From the NCBI RefSeq assembly GCF_900129875.1, contig NZ_FQXC01000002.1:124001-188000 (forward strand): 64,000 nt of DNA, in the 5' to 3' direction. Both the position numbers and the translations under genes were made by a program. Of the stretch, positions 18,222 to 27,127 are shown piece by piece (within the stretch, counting starts at the first letter, position 1; each line of letters starts with the position of its first letter). The DNA comes from Marivita hallyeonensis. Its GTDB lineage: Bacteria; Pseudomonadota; Alphaproteobacteria; Rhodobacterales; Rhodobacteraceae. The notes under the pieces are model-generated. The model was not told the origin of the DNA and made no database searches. It worked only from the letters and a program-made list of their open reading frames with translations.

Positions 18222-19064
18222 TCAGCCTTCCTTGTTCTCAAGCTCGAGCGGTGCGTCCTTGGACATCGTGTCGTCATGGACCGCTTCGTCCGATGCGCCG
18301 CCGACGGGCATCTCGGACACCGCTTCTTCGACCGGTGCTTCTTCGAGAGCGCCGAGGTCAACGCCGGCAGCGCCCATCTGTGCGGTCATGCCGTCCAGAG
18401 CTGCACGGGCTGCGAGATCACAGTAGAGGCTGATCGCACGTGCCGCGTCGTCGTTGCCCGGAATGATGTAGTCCACGCCATCGGGCGAGCAGTTGGTGTC
18501 GACGACAGCCACAACCGGGATGCCCAGCTTGTTGGCTTCGGCCACGGCCAGCGCTTCTTTCTTGACGTCGATGACGAAGAGAAGGTCCGGGACACCTCCC
18601 ATTTCGCGGATACCACCGAGCGAAGCTTGCAGTTTGCCCTGCTCACGCTCCATGCCCAGACGCTCTTTCTTGGTCAGGCCCTCTGCCCCGCCTTCCATCT
18701 GCTCATCGATGCTCTTCAGACGGTTGATCGACTGCGACACGGTCTGCCAGTTGGTTAGCGTGCCTCCGAGCCAGCGATGGTTCATGTAGTATTGCGCGCA
18801 TTTCTCAGCGGCTTCGGCGATCGGCTGCTGCGCCTGGCGCTTGGTGCCGACGAACAGGATGCGGCCGTTCTTGGCGACGGTCTCGCGGATCACGTTCAAT
18901 GCCGCGTCGAGCATCGGAACGGTCTGCGTCAGGTCCATGATGTGGATGCCATTGCGCGCGCCATAGATGAACTCGCCCATGCGGGGGTTCCAACGCTGCG
19001 TCTGGTGGCCGAAGTGAACGCCAGCTTCAAGCAGCTGACGCATGGTGAACTCTGGAAGAGCCAT
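18222..19064 (-). CDS. rpsB: 30S ribosomal protein S2
   Basis: Ribosomal protein S2 of 280 residues. The start [20 protein letters not shown] and the LFVGTKRQA and DLLFVID segments are textbook S2. The C-terminal 50 residues form an acidic tail (rich in Glu, Ala and Asp), a common alphaproteobacterial extension. AAAGGA precedes the chosen ATG; the open frame extends eight codons further. Expression is likely controlled from the structured leader at 19130-19232. Confidence 0.97.
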   Translation of the reverse strand: MALPEFTMRQLLEAGVHFGHQTQRWNPRMGEFIYGARNGIHIMDLTQTVPMLDAALNVIRETVAKNGRILFVGTKRQAQQPIAEAAEKCAQYYMNHRWLGGTLTNWQTVSQSINRLKSIDEQMEGGAEGLTKKERLGMEREQGKLQASLGGIREMGGVPDLLFVIDVKKEALAVAEANKLGIPVVAVVDTNCSPDGVDYIIPGNDDAARAISLYCDLAARAALDGMTAQMGAAGVDLGALEEAPVEEAVSEMPVGGASDEAVHDDTMSKDAPLELENKEG

Positions 19065-19129
19065 GTGTTGTATCCTTTCCGGTTTCAATCCTCAGCGGGG
19101 GTATCAGCCAGATGGCCAACCGGTGGACA

Positions 19130-19150
19130 TTTGGGGATGTCTCCCCCAAA
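19130..19150 (-). promoter_or_regulatory. Hairpin in the rpsB leader
   Basis: A perfect seven-base stem TTTGGGG/CCCCAAA with a seven-base loop lies 66-86 bases before the rpsB start on its transcript. It may be part of an autoregulatory leader, as is known for S2 in other bacteria; no specific S2-binding structure can be recognised by eye. Confidence 0.4.
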
Positions 19151-19208
19151 GGCCCGACCCCGCCTGCGGTGTCAGTGGCGCGCGTATAGCGAGAGCACGA
19201 ACAGGGTG

Positions 19209-19232
19209 CAAGGCTTTTCGAGAAGCCTTGCA
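19209..19232 (-). terminator. Hairpin downstream of the HupE-like gene
   Basis: A perfect nine-base stem GCAAGGCTT/AAGCCTTGC with a six-base loop begins 51 bases after the HupE-like stop codon. It has no T-run. It may end the upstream transcript, or belong to the rpsB leader. Confidence 0.45.
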
Positions 19233-19282
19233 AAGCGGTTTCGGCGGCGCGTCTTCAAGCCTTCCCGATAGGGATTGGATAC

Positions 19283-20584
19283 TCAGAGAAACACCCGCTC
19301 CACGAACCAATACGCACCAACCAACGCGATGGACGCGCTGGCGGGGATGGCGACGTAGCGGCGGTATGCTTCAAGTTGATCGACCAGCGTTGCCGATACG
19401 GCGCAGAGCACCGACAAAGCAGCCAGTGGCCAGAAGAACACCATGGCGGACGCGCCCATGACCTCCTGGAAGCCGTCGGTGTTCATTGCGATGCCGAGGC
19501 CCGTAAAGACAACAGCAAGGACGCCGTAAAGAACCTGAGCCGGTCGTACGTCTGCCTCGCCACGGTCCACCCGAAGTGCGTACCACACGAGGATGAACGC
19601 AATCGCGATCACCGTCAGCTGGCCCAGTTCCACGCCGATGTTGAAGCCGATCAGCGCCGGAACCACTTGGCCGTCGGGAAGGCCGAATTCGCCCAGAACC
19701 GACGCGAACCCCAAGCCGTGCAAAAGGCCGAAGCCGAAGATCACGAATGGTCGCCAGCGGTGCAGCTTGTCGGACACGATGTTTTCCACCGCAACGTAAA
19801 CAATGGAAGCCGCGATCAATGGCTCTACGATGCTGCCGGGCACCGAGACAATCCCGAGCACGGCCATCGCCAGTGTCACGGTATGAGCCAGCGTGAAGGA
19901 TGTGACCTGCCACAAAAGCGGCGTGAACCGCGTGGACAGGAAGAAGAGGCCCAGCACGAAAAGAATGTGATCCAGACCTTTGGGCAGAATATGATCGAAC
20001 CCAACCGGAATGTACGTGGCAAAGGTCTGCCAGCCGCTGGCTTCATCGCCGCCACCGAGCGCGATCTCACCGCTGCTCTGACCGCCTTCCAGATAGCCGG
20101 TATACGGCTCTTCAACGCCTTGCTGGCGCAGGACGAGTGCACCGTATGCTGCGGGCCAGGTCAGGCTTAGTGATTGAGCGCCCGACGGGATTGCCCCGGT
20201 CAGGGAAATCACCGTGTCGCGTGGCAATTCGGTATTGCCAACCTCGTCCACCGTGACGTCAGTCACCTGCAGCGCCACAGCCGTATCGCCTGACGTCACA
20301 TCGAGGCTCTCGGCGAAGGCGGGCATTTTTGGCTGAAGTTCAGCCTGCAATGCTTCCGGTTCCAAGGCGCGAAGGCGATCAACATCGTCGGATGCGTCAA
20401 GTTCATCGGTGTTGGTGATGCCATCGAGGCTGACTTCACCTGCCAGCGCTTCGCCGTTGAGTGTGATTGTCAGGGACAGCGTGCCATCCGTAACCTCAAA
20501 GTCCGCAATAGCGGGGCGCACCTCGTGGGCCACAACGCTCGTGACCCAAGCAAGACATGCGATGACAGCCCATAGCAGTTTCAT
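19283..20584 (-). CDS. HupE/UreJ family membrane protein with large exported N-terminal domain
   Basis: 433 residues: signal peptide (about 1-20, ending VVA-HEV), a periplasmic region to about 210, then the HupE/UreJ-like membrane domain with about seven helices (starting at FDHILPKGLDHILFVLG, histidine- and aspartate-rich as in nickel/cobalt permease-like proteins). The family is named after hydrogenase and urease accessory proteins, but no such enzymes occur here, so a metal transport role is only inferred. The ATG giving MKLLWAV follows AGAGGA; the frame is open 14 codons upstream. C-terminus is hydrophobic. Confidence 0.75.
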   Translation of the reverse strand: MKLLWAVIACLAWVTSVVAHEVRPAIADFEVTDGTLSLTITLNGEALAGEVSLDGITNTDELDASDDVDRLRALEPEALQAELQPKMPAFAESLDVTSGDTAVALQVTDVTVDEVGNTELPRDTVISLTGAIPSGAQSLSLTWPAAYGALVLRQQGVEEPYTGYLEGGQSSGEIALGGGDEASGWQTFATYIPVGFDHILPKGLDHILFVLGLFFLSTRFTPLLWQVTSFTLAHTVTLAMAVLGIVSVPGSIVEPLIAASIVYVAVENIVSDKLHRWRPFVIFGFGLLHGLGFASVLGEFGLPDGQVVPALIGFNIGVELGQLTVIAIAFILVWYALRVDRGEADVRPAQVLYGVLAVVFTGLGIAMNTDGFQEVMGASAMVFFWPLAALSVLCAVSATLVDQLEAYRRYVAIPASASIALVGAYWFVERVFL

Positions 20585-20676
20585 TCTGCAATCCTCTTTA
20601 CACCGATTCCGGTTACTCTGGCTCAATTGAAAGAGGCTTCAAGCGCAAACTCTTCTTTTCGTTGAAAAAGCCGGGG

Positions 20677-21198
20677 TTAGAGCGCAGTGAGCCCAGTCTG
20701 GTAGCGCCGCATTTTCTCTTGATACCCGGTCGCGCTTTTGCGCAGCCCCTCGATGGCGGCGGCATCCAATTCGCGGACAACCTTGCCCGGAGCCCCCATG
20801 ACCAGCGATCCGTCCGGGATTTCCTTGCCCTCGGTGATCAAGGCCCCTGCCCCGATGAGGCAGTTGTCACCGATTCTCGCGCCGTTCAGGATGATTGCGC
20901 CCATGCCGATCAGCGTGTTGTTTCCAATGGTGCAGCCGTGCAGCATCACCTTGTGACCGATCGTACAATTCTCACCAATGACAAGCGGATAGCCCATATC
21001 GGTGTGCAGAACGCAGTTTTCCTGAATGTTCGATCCCTGGCCCAAGGTGATCCGTTCGTTATCACCGCGCAGGGTGGCGCAGAACCAGACACTGGCCCCG
21101 TCTTCGATGACGACATCACCGATCAGATTGGCATCATCGGCGATCCATGTGTCATCCGCCACCTGCGGAGACACGCCATCCAAAGCGTAAAGCGTCAT
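20677..21198 (-). CDS. Gamma-class carbonic anhydrase-like protein
   Basis: Left-handed beta-helix protein of 173 residues made of hexapeptide repeats ([35 protein letters not shown]). Zinc-ligand positions of the Cam/YrdA type appear: His in VLHTDMG, and two His in IGHKVMLHG. The RGDN motif near residue 45 is conserved. YrdA/CaiE-like members may be carbonic anhydrases or have unknown roles, so activity is unproven. The start overlaps the gmk stop by four bases. Confidence 0.85.
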   Translation of the reverse strand: MTLYALDGVSPQVADDTWIADDANLIGDVVIEDGASVWFCATLRGDNERITLGQGSNIQENCVLHTDMGYPLVIGENCTIGHKVMLHGCTIGNNTLIGMGAIILNGARIGDNCLIGAGALITEGKEIPDGSLVMGAPGKVVRELDAAAIEGLRKSATGYQEKMRRYQTGLTAL

Positions 21199-21836
21199 CT
21201 CAAATCCTCGAATTCCTGCTGTAGTTTGCGCACATGATTGACCAGTCCCGGTTGCTGAAGTCGGCGGAGACGGGTTGCTGTCACGATGGTTTTCAGATCC
21301 TCGAACGTCCGGTCGAGATCATCGTTGACCAGCACGAAATCATAGCTGCCCCAGTGGCTGATCTCGTCCCAGCTTTTCAGCATCCGCTTTCCGATGGTCT
21401 CGGCACTGTCCTGACCGCGGGATTCCAACCTGCGGCGCAATTCGGCGATGGAGGGCGGTAGGATGAAGATCGACAGCGTGTTTGGTCCGAGGGCCGAGTT
21501 CACGATCTGCTGCGCACCCTGCCAATCAATGTCAAACAGAACATCACGCCCGTCCTCGATTGCCTCTTCCACCGGTTTGCGCGGGCTTCCGTAGAAATGC
21601 CCGAACACATGCGCGTGCTCCAGCATGCCGTCTTGGGCCACTTCGCGCTTGAACGCGTCCTCGCTCAGGAAATGATAGTGTTTTCCATCCACTTCGCCCG
21701 GACGAGGGGCACGCGTGGTCGCAGAGACCGAAAACCTGAGCGACGGATCCCAGGCGAGCAGTTGTCGCGACAGCGTGGTTTTGCCCGCGCCCGACGGAGA
21801 CGAGAGGATGATGAGAAGGCCGCGACGCGTGCTCAT
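21195..21836 (-). CDS. gmk: Guanylate kinase
   Basis: Phosphorylates GMP to GDP with ATP, 213 residues, cytoplasmic. The P-loop [10 protein letters not shown] is at residues 12-21, the GMP-binding [17 protein letters not shown] follows at about 40-56, and DIDWQGAQQ marks the nucleotide-binding core. It is placed three bases after yicC and overlaps the carbonic anhydrase-like gene, so three genes form one operon. The yicC-gmk linkage is widely conserved. Confidence 0.96.
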   Translation of the reverse strand: MSTRRGLLIILSSPSGAGKTTLSRQLLAWDPSLRFSVSATTRAPRPGEVDGKHYHFLSEDAFKREVAQDGMLEHAHVFGHFYGSPRKPVEEAIEDGRDVLFDIDWQGAQQIVNSALGPNTLSIFILPPSIAELRRRLESRGQDSAETIGKRMLKSWDEISHWGSYDFVLVNDDLDRTFEDLKTIVTATRLRRLQQPGLVNHVRKLQQEFEDLR

Positions 21837-21839
21837 GGG

Positions 21840-22730
21840 TTACTCCACATTCTGGACCTGTTCCCGCATCTGATCGATGACGGACTTCAACTCAAGCCCG
21901 ATGGCGGTCAGAGGCGCGGACTGCGCTTTTGAACAGAGCGTGTTCGCTTCTCGGTTGAACTCCTGCATCAGGAAATCGAGCTTGCGCCCCACCGCTCCGT
22001 CCGCGTCAAGAAGCGCGTGTGCGGCATCCACATGCGCGCGAAGGCGGTCCAGTTCCTCGGTCACGTCCGCCTTGACCGCGATGAGTGCGAGTTCCTGCGC
22101 GATGCGCTGCTCGTCGACGCTGTCCTGACCGTCCAGCACGCGCGCCAGTGCGGCGCGCAGACGGTCCTGCTGTTCCGCCTTGCGCGCATCCGCCATCGCG
22201 TCGGCCTGCGTGACCAGATCGGCAACCTGCGCAACCTGATTGCGCAGCACGTCGGTCAAGGCGGCACCTTCGCTTTGACGCGACGCGAGAAAGCTTTCCA
22301 GAACGGGAACGAAGTCTTGCAGCAGATACGCGCGCACCTCAGCCGGGTCAGCCTGTTGATGCGGGGTATCGAGTACGCCGCGCAAGCTCATCAGATCCGC
22401 AGCGCTCGACGCCGTCAGGCTGAGACCGCGCGCCATCGCGTCTTCCTCGATCCGGGCCATCGCGCTCAGAACACGCTCCAACTGTGCCTCGTTCAGATCC
22501 TGAACGGCGTCAGTGCCATTGCCGTTGAGCCGCAATGAAACGGTGACGCTTCCCCGGGACAGCCGCTTGGTCAGCAACGCTCGCAGGGCCTGATCGAGCC
22601 CCTCGATCCAATCCGGAACGCGGACGCGAATGTCGAGCCCACGGGCGTTCACGCTGCGCAGATCCCATGACCATCCAAGGCCCAGTGCCTCGCCCTGCCC
22701 CGATGCAAAGCCTGTCATGGAATTCCGCAT
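21840..22730 (-). CDS. YicC/YloC family endoribonuclease
   Basis: Protein of 296 residues with the YicC N-terminal signature (MTGFASG, LRSVNARGLDIRVRVPD) and the DUF1732 C-terminus (DFLMQEFNREANTLCSKAQ). YicC of E. coli is an endoribonuclease that promotes decay of the small RNA RyhB. The ATG giving MRNSMTGF is chosen because GGGAGAGG lies just upstream. It heads the yicC-gmk operon and is divergent from the PAS-domain gene, sharing a 164-base region with a CtrA-type site. Confidence 0.9.
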   Translation of the reverse strand: MRNSMTGFASGQGEALGLGWSWDLRSVNARGLDIRVRVPDWIEGLDQALRALLTKRLSRGSVTVSLRLNGNGTDAVQDLNEAQLERVLSAMARIEEDAMARGLSLTASSAADLMSLRGVLDTPHQQADPAEVRAYLLQDFVPVLESFLASRQSEGAALTDVLRNQVAQVADLVTQADAMADARKAEQQDRLRAALARVLDGQDSVDEQRIAQELALIAVKADVTEELDRLRAHVDAAHALLDADGAVGRKLDFLMQEFNREANTLCSKAQSAPLTAIGLELKSVIDQMREQVQNVE

Positions 22731-22812
22731 AGCCTCTCCCGCGATGGTCGGTTTGTCCGTTCGGTACGCTGTGGCGCCAAGCGATGCAAGCCGCTCTAAC
22801 GCGGCAAAGCGG

Positions 22813-22827
22813 TTAACCAATTGTTAA
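22813..22827 (+). promoter_or_regulatory. CtrA-type binding site
   Basis: TTAA, seven bases, TTAA exactly, with CC after the first half (TTAACCAATTGTTAAG), matching the CtrA consensus TTAA-N7-TTAA. It lies 68 bases ahead of the PAS-domain gene start and 83 bases from the divergent yicC start, a usual promoter distance. Confidence 0.7.
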
Positions 22828-22894
22828 GAATTCAGATCAAGTTGCGCGGGTTTCGTGCGATACCGAGGTGGGTGAGATCACATGGGGGTGCGAT

Positions 22895-23488
22895 ATGTTC
22901 GGCAATCCGCTGCTGGAAACAGTTCTGACGCAACATCAGGAACGCGCTGTGCAGGCCGTCGACCGCTACTGGCATCAGCTTGCGGCGGGACGCGGTGTGG
23001 CGAAGCGGTCGGCCATCGACCCAAGCGTTATACAGGACGCGTTGGAATACGCCTTTGTCGGCGAACGTTTGTCCGAAGGGCACGCGCGGGTGCGTGTTGC
23101 GGGCGGGGCCTTGATCGCGGTTGCGGATATGGAGGTCGCTGGCATGCCCTTGGCCGTCATGATCGCCCCGAAAGACCGCGCGAAATTCACGGATCGCGTG
23201 GCACATGTTTTCGATGATCCGGCGATTGTCACACTTGGATTGACGGGCGACGTCAAGTTCGGTCAGCCGCCTTTGTCCGCGCAATTGCGTCTTTATCCTT
23301 TGACCGATGATCAGGGCCGTGTGACCCGGATGATGGGGACCTTCGTGACGGTCGGTCGGATCGGTTCGTCGCCACGGCGGTTCACGATAGAAGATGCGCA
23401 GACAGAGCCGGTGCGCGAGACTGCGCCACAGGCCTCACGACCCGGCATTTCGCGCGGCCATCTGCGACTGGTGGTTTCAAACGCATAA
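22895..23488 (+). CDS. PAS-domain protein (PAS_5 type)
   Basis: 197 residues dominated by one PAS_5-type domain (about 15-160): DRYWHQLAAGRGVAKRSAIDP at the start and RLYPLTDDQGRVTRMMGTFV near the end are typical of this alphaproteobacterial group. There is no output domain, membrane segment or signal peptide. The C-terminal tail is Pro/Arg-rich. The ATG follows GGGGGTG. Family members are uncharacterised sensors or adaptors; the CtrA-type site upstream suggests a link to cell-cycle, motility or gene-transfer-agent control, which is an inference. Confidence 0.8.
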   Translation: MFGNPLLETVLTQHQERAVQAVDRYWHQLAAGRGVAKRSAIDPSVIQDALEYAFVGERLSEGHARVRVAGGALIAVADMEVAGMPLAVMIAPKDRAKFTDRVAHVFDDPAIVTLGLTGDVKFGQPPLSAQLRLYPLTDDQGRVTRMMGTFVTVGRIGSSPRRFTIEDAQTEPVRETAPQASRPGISRGHLRLVVSNA

Positions 23489-23510
23489 GGGCGGACCGAA
23501 GCCCGCCCTT
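23487..23510. terminator. Bidirectional hairpin between PAS gene and DAHP synthase
   Basis: An eight-base stem AAGGGCGG/CCGCCCTT starts at the stop codon of the PAS gene, with a TTT tail on the plus strand and TTATG on the minus strand. It can serve both convergent genes. Confidence 0.65.
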
Positions 23511-23532
23511 TCAATTCGTCTGGCCCGACGGG

Positions 23533-24903
23533 TCAGCCCGCTTTTGCGGCCGCCTCTGCTTCGCGTCGTGCGGTCAGCTCTTCGGCCACGAGGAACGCCA
23601 GTTCAAGCGACTGGGACGCGTTGAGACGCGGGTCGCAGGCTGTGTGGTAGCGGTCGCTCAGATCCTCTTCGCTCACCGCCCGGACACCTCCGGTGCATTC
23701 GGTCACATCTTGACCGGTCATCTCGAAATGCACACCACCAGGAACAGTGCCTTCGGCGTTGTGCACCGCGAAGAAGTCTTTCACTTCGCGCAGAACGCTC
23801 TCGAACGGGCGCGTCTTGTAGCCGGTGGACGATTTGATCGTGTTGCCGTGCATCGGGTCGCAGACCCAGGTTACGTTGGCACCTTCCTCGGCCACGGCCT
23901 TGACGAGACGCGGCAGGTGCTCTCCGACCTTGCCAGCGCCGAAGCGCGCGATCAGCGTGAGCTTGCCCGCCTCGTTGTCGGGGTTCAGCTTGGACATGAG
24001 CACCTTCAGATCTTCAGCGGTTGTCGTCGGTCCGCATTTGAGCCCAACAGGGTTCAGAACACCGCGCGCGAATTCCACGTGCGCGCCGTCAGGCTGCCGC
24101 GTGCGGTCGCCGATCCAGATCATGTGACCGGAACCCGCCAGCCACTTGCCCGAGGTCGAATCCTGACGGGTCAGCGCCTCTTCATACTCCAAGAGAAGCG
24201 ATTCATGGCTGGTGTAGAAGTCCACCGTCTGAAGCGACGGTTCGCGATCGGAATCGAGACCCGCCGCCTTCATGAAGTCGAGCGTGTCGCTGATCCGGTT
24301 CGCCATATCGCGGTACTTCTCGGATTCCTCGCGATCCGTGAAGCCCAGCGTCCAGGCATGCACCTGATGCACATCTGCGTAACCGCCGGTCGAGAACGCG
24401 CGCAAGAGGTTCAGCGTCGCGGCGGCCTGTGTGTAGGCCTGCAGCATTTTCGCCGGATCGGGAATACGCGCCTCTGGCGTGAAGGCCAGTTCATTGATGA
24501 TGTCACCACGGTAGCTGGGCAGTTCCACACCATCCACGACCTCGGTCGGGGCCGAGCGCGGCTTGGCGAATTGGCCGGCCATGCGGCCCACCTTGACCAC
24601 CGGCACCTTGGCGCCGAAGGTCAGCACCATCGCCATCTGCAGCATCACCTTGAACGTGTCGCGGATGGCGTTCGCGCTGAATTGATCGAACGCCTCGGCG
24701 CAGTCGCCGCCTTGAAGCAGGAACGCTTCACCGCGTCCAGCCGCGCCCAATTCCCGTTTCAGCTTCCGCGCTTCGCCTGCAAAAACGAGCGGCGGATATT
24801 TGGAAAGCTGGGCTTCGACGGCCTCCAGCTTTTCTGCATCCTGATAGTCAGGCATCTGCACCCGCGGTTTCGCGCGCCAGCCTGATTTTTGCCACTCGGT
24901 CAT
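23533..24903 (-). CDS. Class II 3-deoxy-7-phosphoheptulonate synthase
   Basis: First enzyme of the shikimate pathway, condensing phosphoenolpyruvate with erythrose 4-phosphate. At 456 residues with [35 protein letters not shown] and CDPMHGNT motifs it belongs to the plant-like class II rather than the AroFGH class. The ATG giving [10 protein letters not shown] follows GGAGTAAAG; the upstream open frame is not conserved-looking. It is monocistronic, divergent from the GlxA-type gene. Feedback regulation cannot be predicted from sequence. Confidence 0.94.
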   Translation of the reverse strand: MTEWQKSGWRAKPRVQMPDYQDAEKLEAVEAQLSKYPPLVFAGEARKLKRELGAAGRGEAFLLQGGDCAEAFDQFSANAIRDTFKVMLQMAMVLTFGAKVPVVKVGRMAGQFAKPRSAPTEVVDGVELPSYRGDIINELAFTPEARIPDPAKMLQAYTQAAATLNLLRAFSTGGYADVHQVHAWTLGFTDREESEKYRDMANRISDTLDFMKAAGLDSDREPSLQTVDFYTSHESLLLEYEEALTRQDSTSGKWLAGSGHMIWIGDRTRQPDGAHVEFARGVLNPVGLKCGPTTTAEDLKVLMSKLNPDNEAGKLTLIARFGAGKVGEHLPRLVKAVAEEGANVTWVCDPMHGNTIKSSTGYKTRPFESVLREVKDFFAVHNAEGTVPGGVHFEMTGQDVTECTGGVRAVSEEDLSDRYHTACDPRLNASQSLELAFLVAEELTARREAEAAAKAG

Positions 24904-25071
24904 TGTCTTTACTCCGGTAGATCCATGGTCGTTAGCGTTAGCGGGCCGTCTATACCGAACCCGGCACGGTCTGACCATATGCGAAATCACCCCTAGTGCT
25001 TGACCCAGCCTGCCACTTCTGCCCATTTGGCAGGCAAGGTGCCGCAGAGCACGTCGGAAGGAACGCCACGC

Positions 25072-26076
25072 ATGCTACCAACACGTCAGACCGTTGAAGT
25101 GGAGACCGTTCCCAAACGACCGCGTCGTTTCGTGTTTGTGCTTTTGCCCGAATTCACCATGCTTTGCTTTTCCGCCGCTGTGGAATCCCTGCGCATCGCC
25201 AACCGGATGGCGAACCGGCCGCTGTATGACTGGAAGATCATCGGAGAGGGCGGAGATGAAGTCCGCTGTTCCGCCGGTGTCTCTTTTCGGTTGGACGCCG
25301 ATCTCGTCGAACTGAACCGAGACGACGTCATCTTGGTCTGCGGCGGCATCGACGTGCAGTCGGCCACCACCAAGAAGACCATCAATTGGCTGCGTCGTGA
25401 AGCGCGCCGCGGATTGGTCATCGGGGGTTTGTGCACAGCGGCCTTTTCGCTCGCCACGGCTGGGTTGCTCGACAACAAACGCGCCACGATCCATTGGGAA
25501 AACCAGGACAGTTTCTCCGAGGAGTTCCCCGAGGTGGAGCTGACCAAGTCGATCTTTGTGGTCGACGGCAACCGGATCACCACGGCGGGCGGCACGGCCT
25601 CCGTCGACCTGATGCTGAAGATCATCGCCGACGATCATGGAGAAGAACTTGCCGGCGCGGTGGCGGACCAGCTGATCTACAACTCCATCCGGACAGATCA
25701 GGACACCCAGCGTTTGTCGGTGCCGACGCGCATCGGGGTGCGGCATCCGAAGCTGTCCAAGGTTATCCAGATGATGGAGCAGAATATCGAGGAGCCGATC
25801 AGCCCCTCCATCCTCGCCCAACAGGTCGGCATGTCCACCAGGCAGTTGGAGCGGCTGTTCCGTCGCTACCTGAAACGGTCTCCCAAGCGCTATTACATGG
25901 AACTGCGCTTGCAGAAGGCGCGAAACCTCCTGATGCAGACCGACATGAGCGTGATCAACGTGGCCCTCGCCTGTGGCTTTGCCTCACCGTCGCATTTTTC
26001 GAAATGCTACCGCGCCCATTACGAGACGACGCCGTACCGTGAACGCGGCGCACATGCGTCGCGCCTGTCTGTCTGA
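25072..26076 (+). CDS. GlxA-family AraC-type transcriptional regulator
   Basis: 334 residues: a DJ-1/PfpI-like domain without obvious catalytic use (about 20-200) and an AraC helix-turn-helix domain (about 230-330; [34 protein letters not shown]). The general layout matches GlxA, GbdR and CdhR, which sense choline- or carnitine-derived compounds; I cannot fix the ligand. The ATG is chosen because AAGGAA lies about eight bases upstream. It is divergent from the DAHP synthase gene and followed by a small conserved-looking ORF. Confidence 0.88.
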   Translation: MLPTRQTVEVETVPKRPRRFVFVLLPEFTMLCFSAAVESLRIANRMANRPLYDWKIIGEGGDEVRCSAGVSFRLDADLVELNRDDVILVCGGIDVQSATTKKTINWLRREARRGLVIGGLCTAAFSLATAGLLDNKRATIHWENQDSFSEEFPEVELTKSIFVVDGNRITTAGGTASVDLMLKIIADDHGEELAGAVADQLIYNSIRTDQDTQRLSVPTRIGVRHPKLSKVIQMMEQNIEEPISPSILAQQVGMSTRQLERLFRRYLKRSPKRYYMELRLQKARNLLMQTDMSVINVALACGFASPSHFSKCYRAHYETTPYRERGAHASRLSV

Positions 26077-26179
26077 GAGGAAAGACGCCGTTTGAACCGG
26101 CTTTTGATCTGCATCAGCGCGCCGTCGGGTGCGATTGTCTAAACTTCTCCTCAACGGATCGTCGTGGGGAGGACCAATC

Positions 26180-26461
26180 ATGATCACATTGGACGACATC
26201 GAAGACATGACCTGCCTGAATCGGGCGGAGATCGAAGCGATTGCAGAGCACGAGAACCTGCCGGCCGTGAACGCGTCGGCTTTGGCGGATTACATGATGC
26301 ACCTGCATCATGGGCCACAGCAGGTGCAGCAGATGATTTGCGAAGACATCCGGTCCGCGCTGCATGCGGACAATGTTGCCCATGCGAAAGAACTCTACGC
26401 GGTGCTGCACGCGTTTCTGAAAGACCATCCCGAGGCGATCCGTGGGGTCTCGGAAACCTGA
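26180..26461 (+). CDS. Small uncharacterised protein
   Basis: 93-residue acidic, cytoplasmic protein with no recognised domain. The start is well supported by GGGGAGGA seven bases upstream of the ATG. The sequence contains a His-rich middle (MMHLHHGPQQVQQM) and appears largely helical. Its composition and codon use match the neighbours, so it is probably a genuine gene. It lies 100 bases after the GlxA-type regulator and 140 bases before a phasin gene; no operon can be shown. Confidence 0.7.
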   Translation: MITLDDIEDMTCLNRAEIEAIAEHENLPAVNASALADYMMHLHHGPQQVQQMICEDIRSALHADNVAHAKELYAVLHAFLKDHPEAIRGVSET

Positions 26462-26604
26462 GATCTGCTGAAAATTTAGGCAGTCGACCGGAGCAAGCGC
26501 GACGAAACCGCCGATCTACGCACTCGGTTGCTTGAAGTCAGAGACATCGATGCCAAAGCACACCGTAACCTACCACCGATATCGAATGCCAACGCGAGGG
26601 AACC

Positions 26605-27054
26605 ATGCCAAAGGCCACTTCAAAGACCACCGCCGCACCTGACATGTCCAAATCCGTGAATGCGATGCAGGCCATGTCCTTTCTGGCGCCATTGATTGCG
26701 CCTCAGATCAAGCAATTCTGGGATACGCAGGAGAAGGTGCTGGACGAAACACAACGCTTCACACAGCACTGGTTCGAGCGCCGCCATGCCGCCGTGCGGA
26801 GCAGTCTGGACACGGCCCGCAGCGTGACCACGGGTGGCATATCCAACCCGATGACGGCCATCTCGATGCTGACGGACTGGCAGCGTCACTCGGCTGAACG
26901 CATGGCCGAAGATGCTCGCGAATGGTTCGAAACCATGTCCCGTTGCGCCGAATACGCCGTCAATACCGAGAAAAACACGCTCGACGAGACGATGACCGAA
27001 GCCGCCGATCTGGCGCGCAAAGTCACGAAATCGGCGAAGTCAGAGCCGGTTTAA
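26605..27054 (+). CDS. Phasin-like protein
   Basis: 149-residue helical protein with the pattern of phasins: a hydrophobic patch (MSFLAPLIAPQIKQFWDTQEKVLDE), heptad-like helices and a Lys/Ser tail. Phasins coat polyhydroxyalkanoate granules and control their size. The ATG follows GAGGGAACC. Together with bdhA at the left end it suggests that the organism stores polyhydroxybutyrate. No polymerase gene is present in the window, so the substrate granule is inferred. Other amphipathic helical proteins could look alike. Confidence 0.7.
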   Translation: MPKATSKTTAAPDMSKSVNAMQAMSFLAPLIAPQIKQFWDTQEKVLDETQRFTQHWFERRHAAVRSSLDTARSVTTGGISNPMTAISMLTDWQRHSAERMAEDAREWFETMSRCAEYAVNTEKNTLDETMTEAADLARKVTKSAKSEPV

Positions 27055-27070
27055 GGCGCAGTTCTCAAGA

Positions 27071-27104
27071 AAAAGCGGCCCTGCGAGGTGTGCCTCGCCG
27101 GGCC
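27071..27104 (-). terminator. Rho-independent terminator of the PQQ sugar dehydrogenase
   Basis: A stem GGCCC/GGGCC plus GCGAGG/CCTCGC (27077-27104) with one mismatch and a four-base loop is followed on the minus strand by GCTTTTTCTT. It begins 24 bases beyond the dehydrogenase stop codon and also sits 23 bases after the phasin gene. Confidence 0.85.
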
Positions 27105-27127
27105 AACTTGTTTGCGGATGCACTCCA

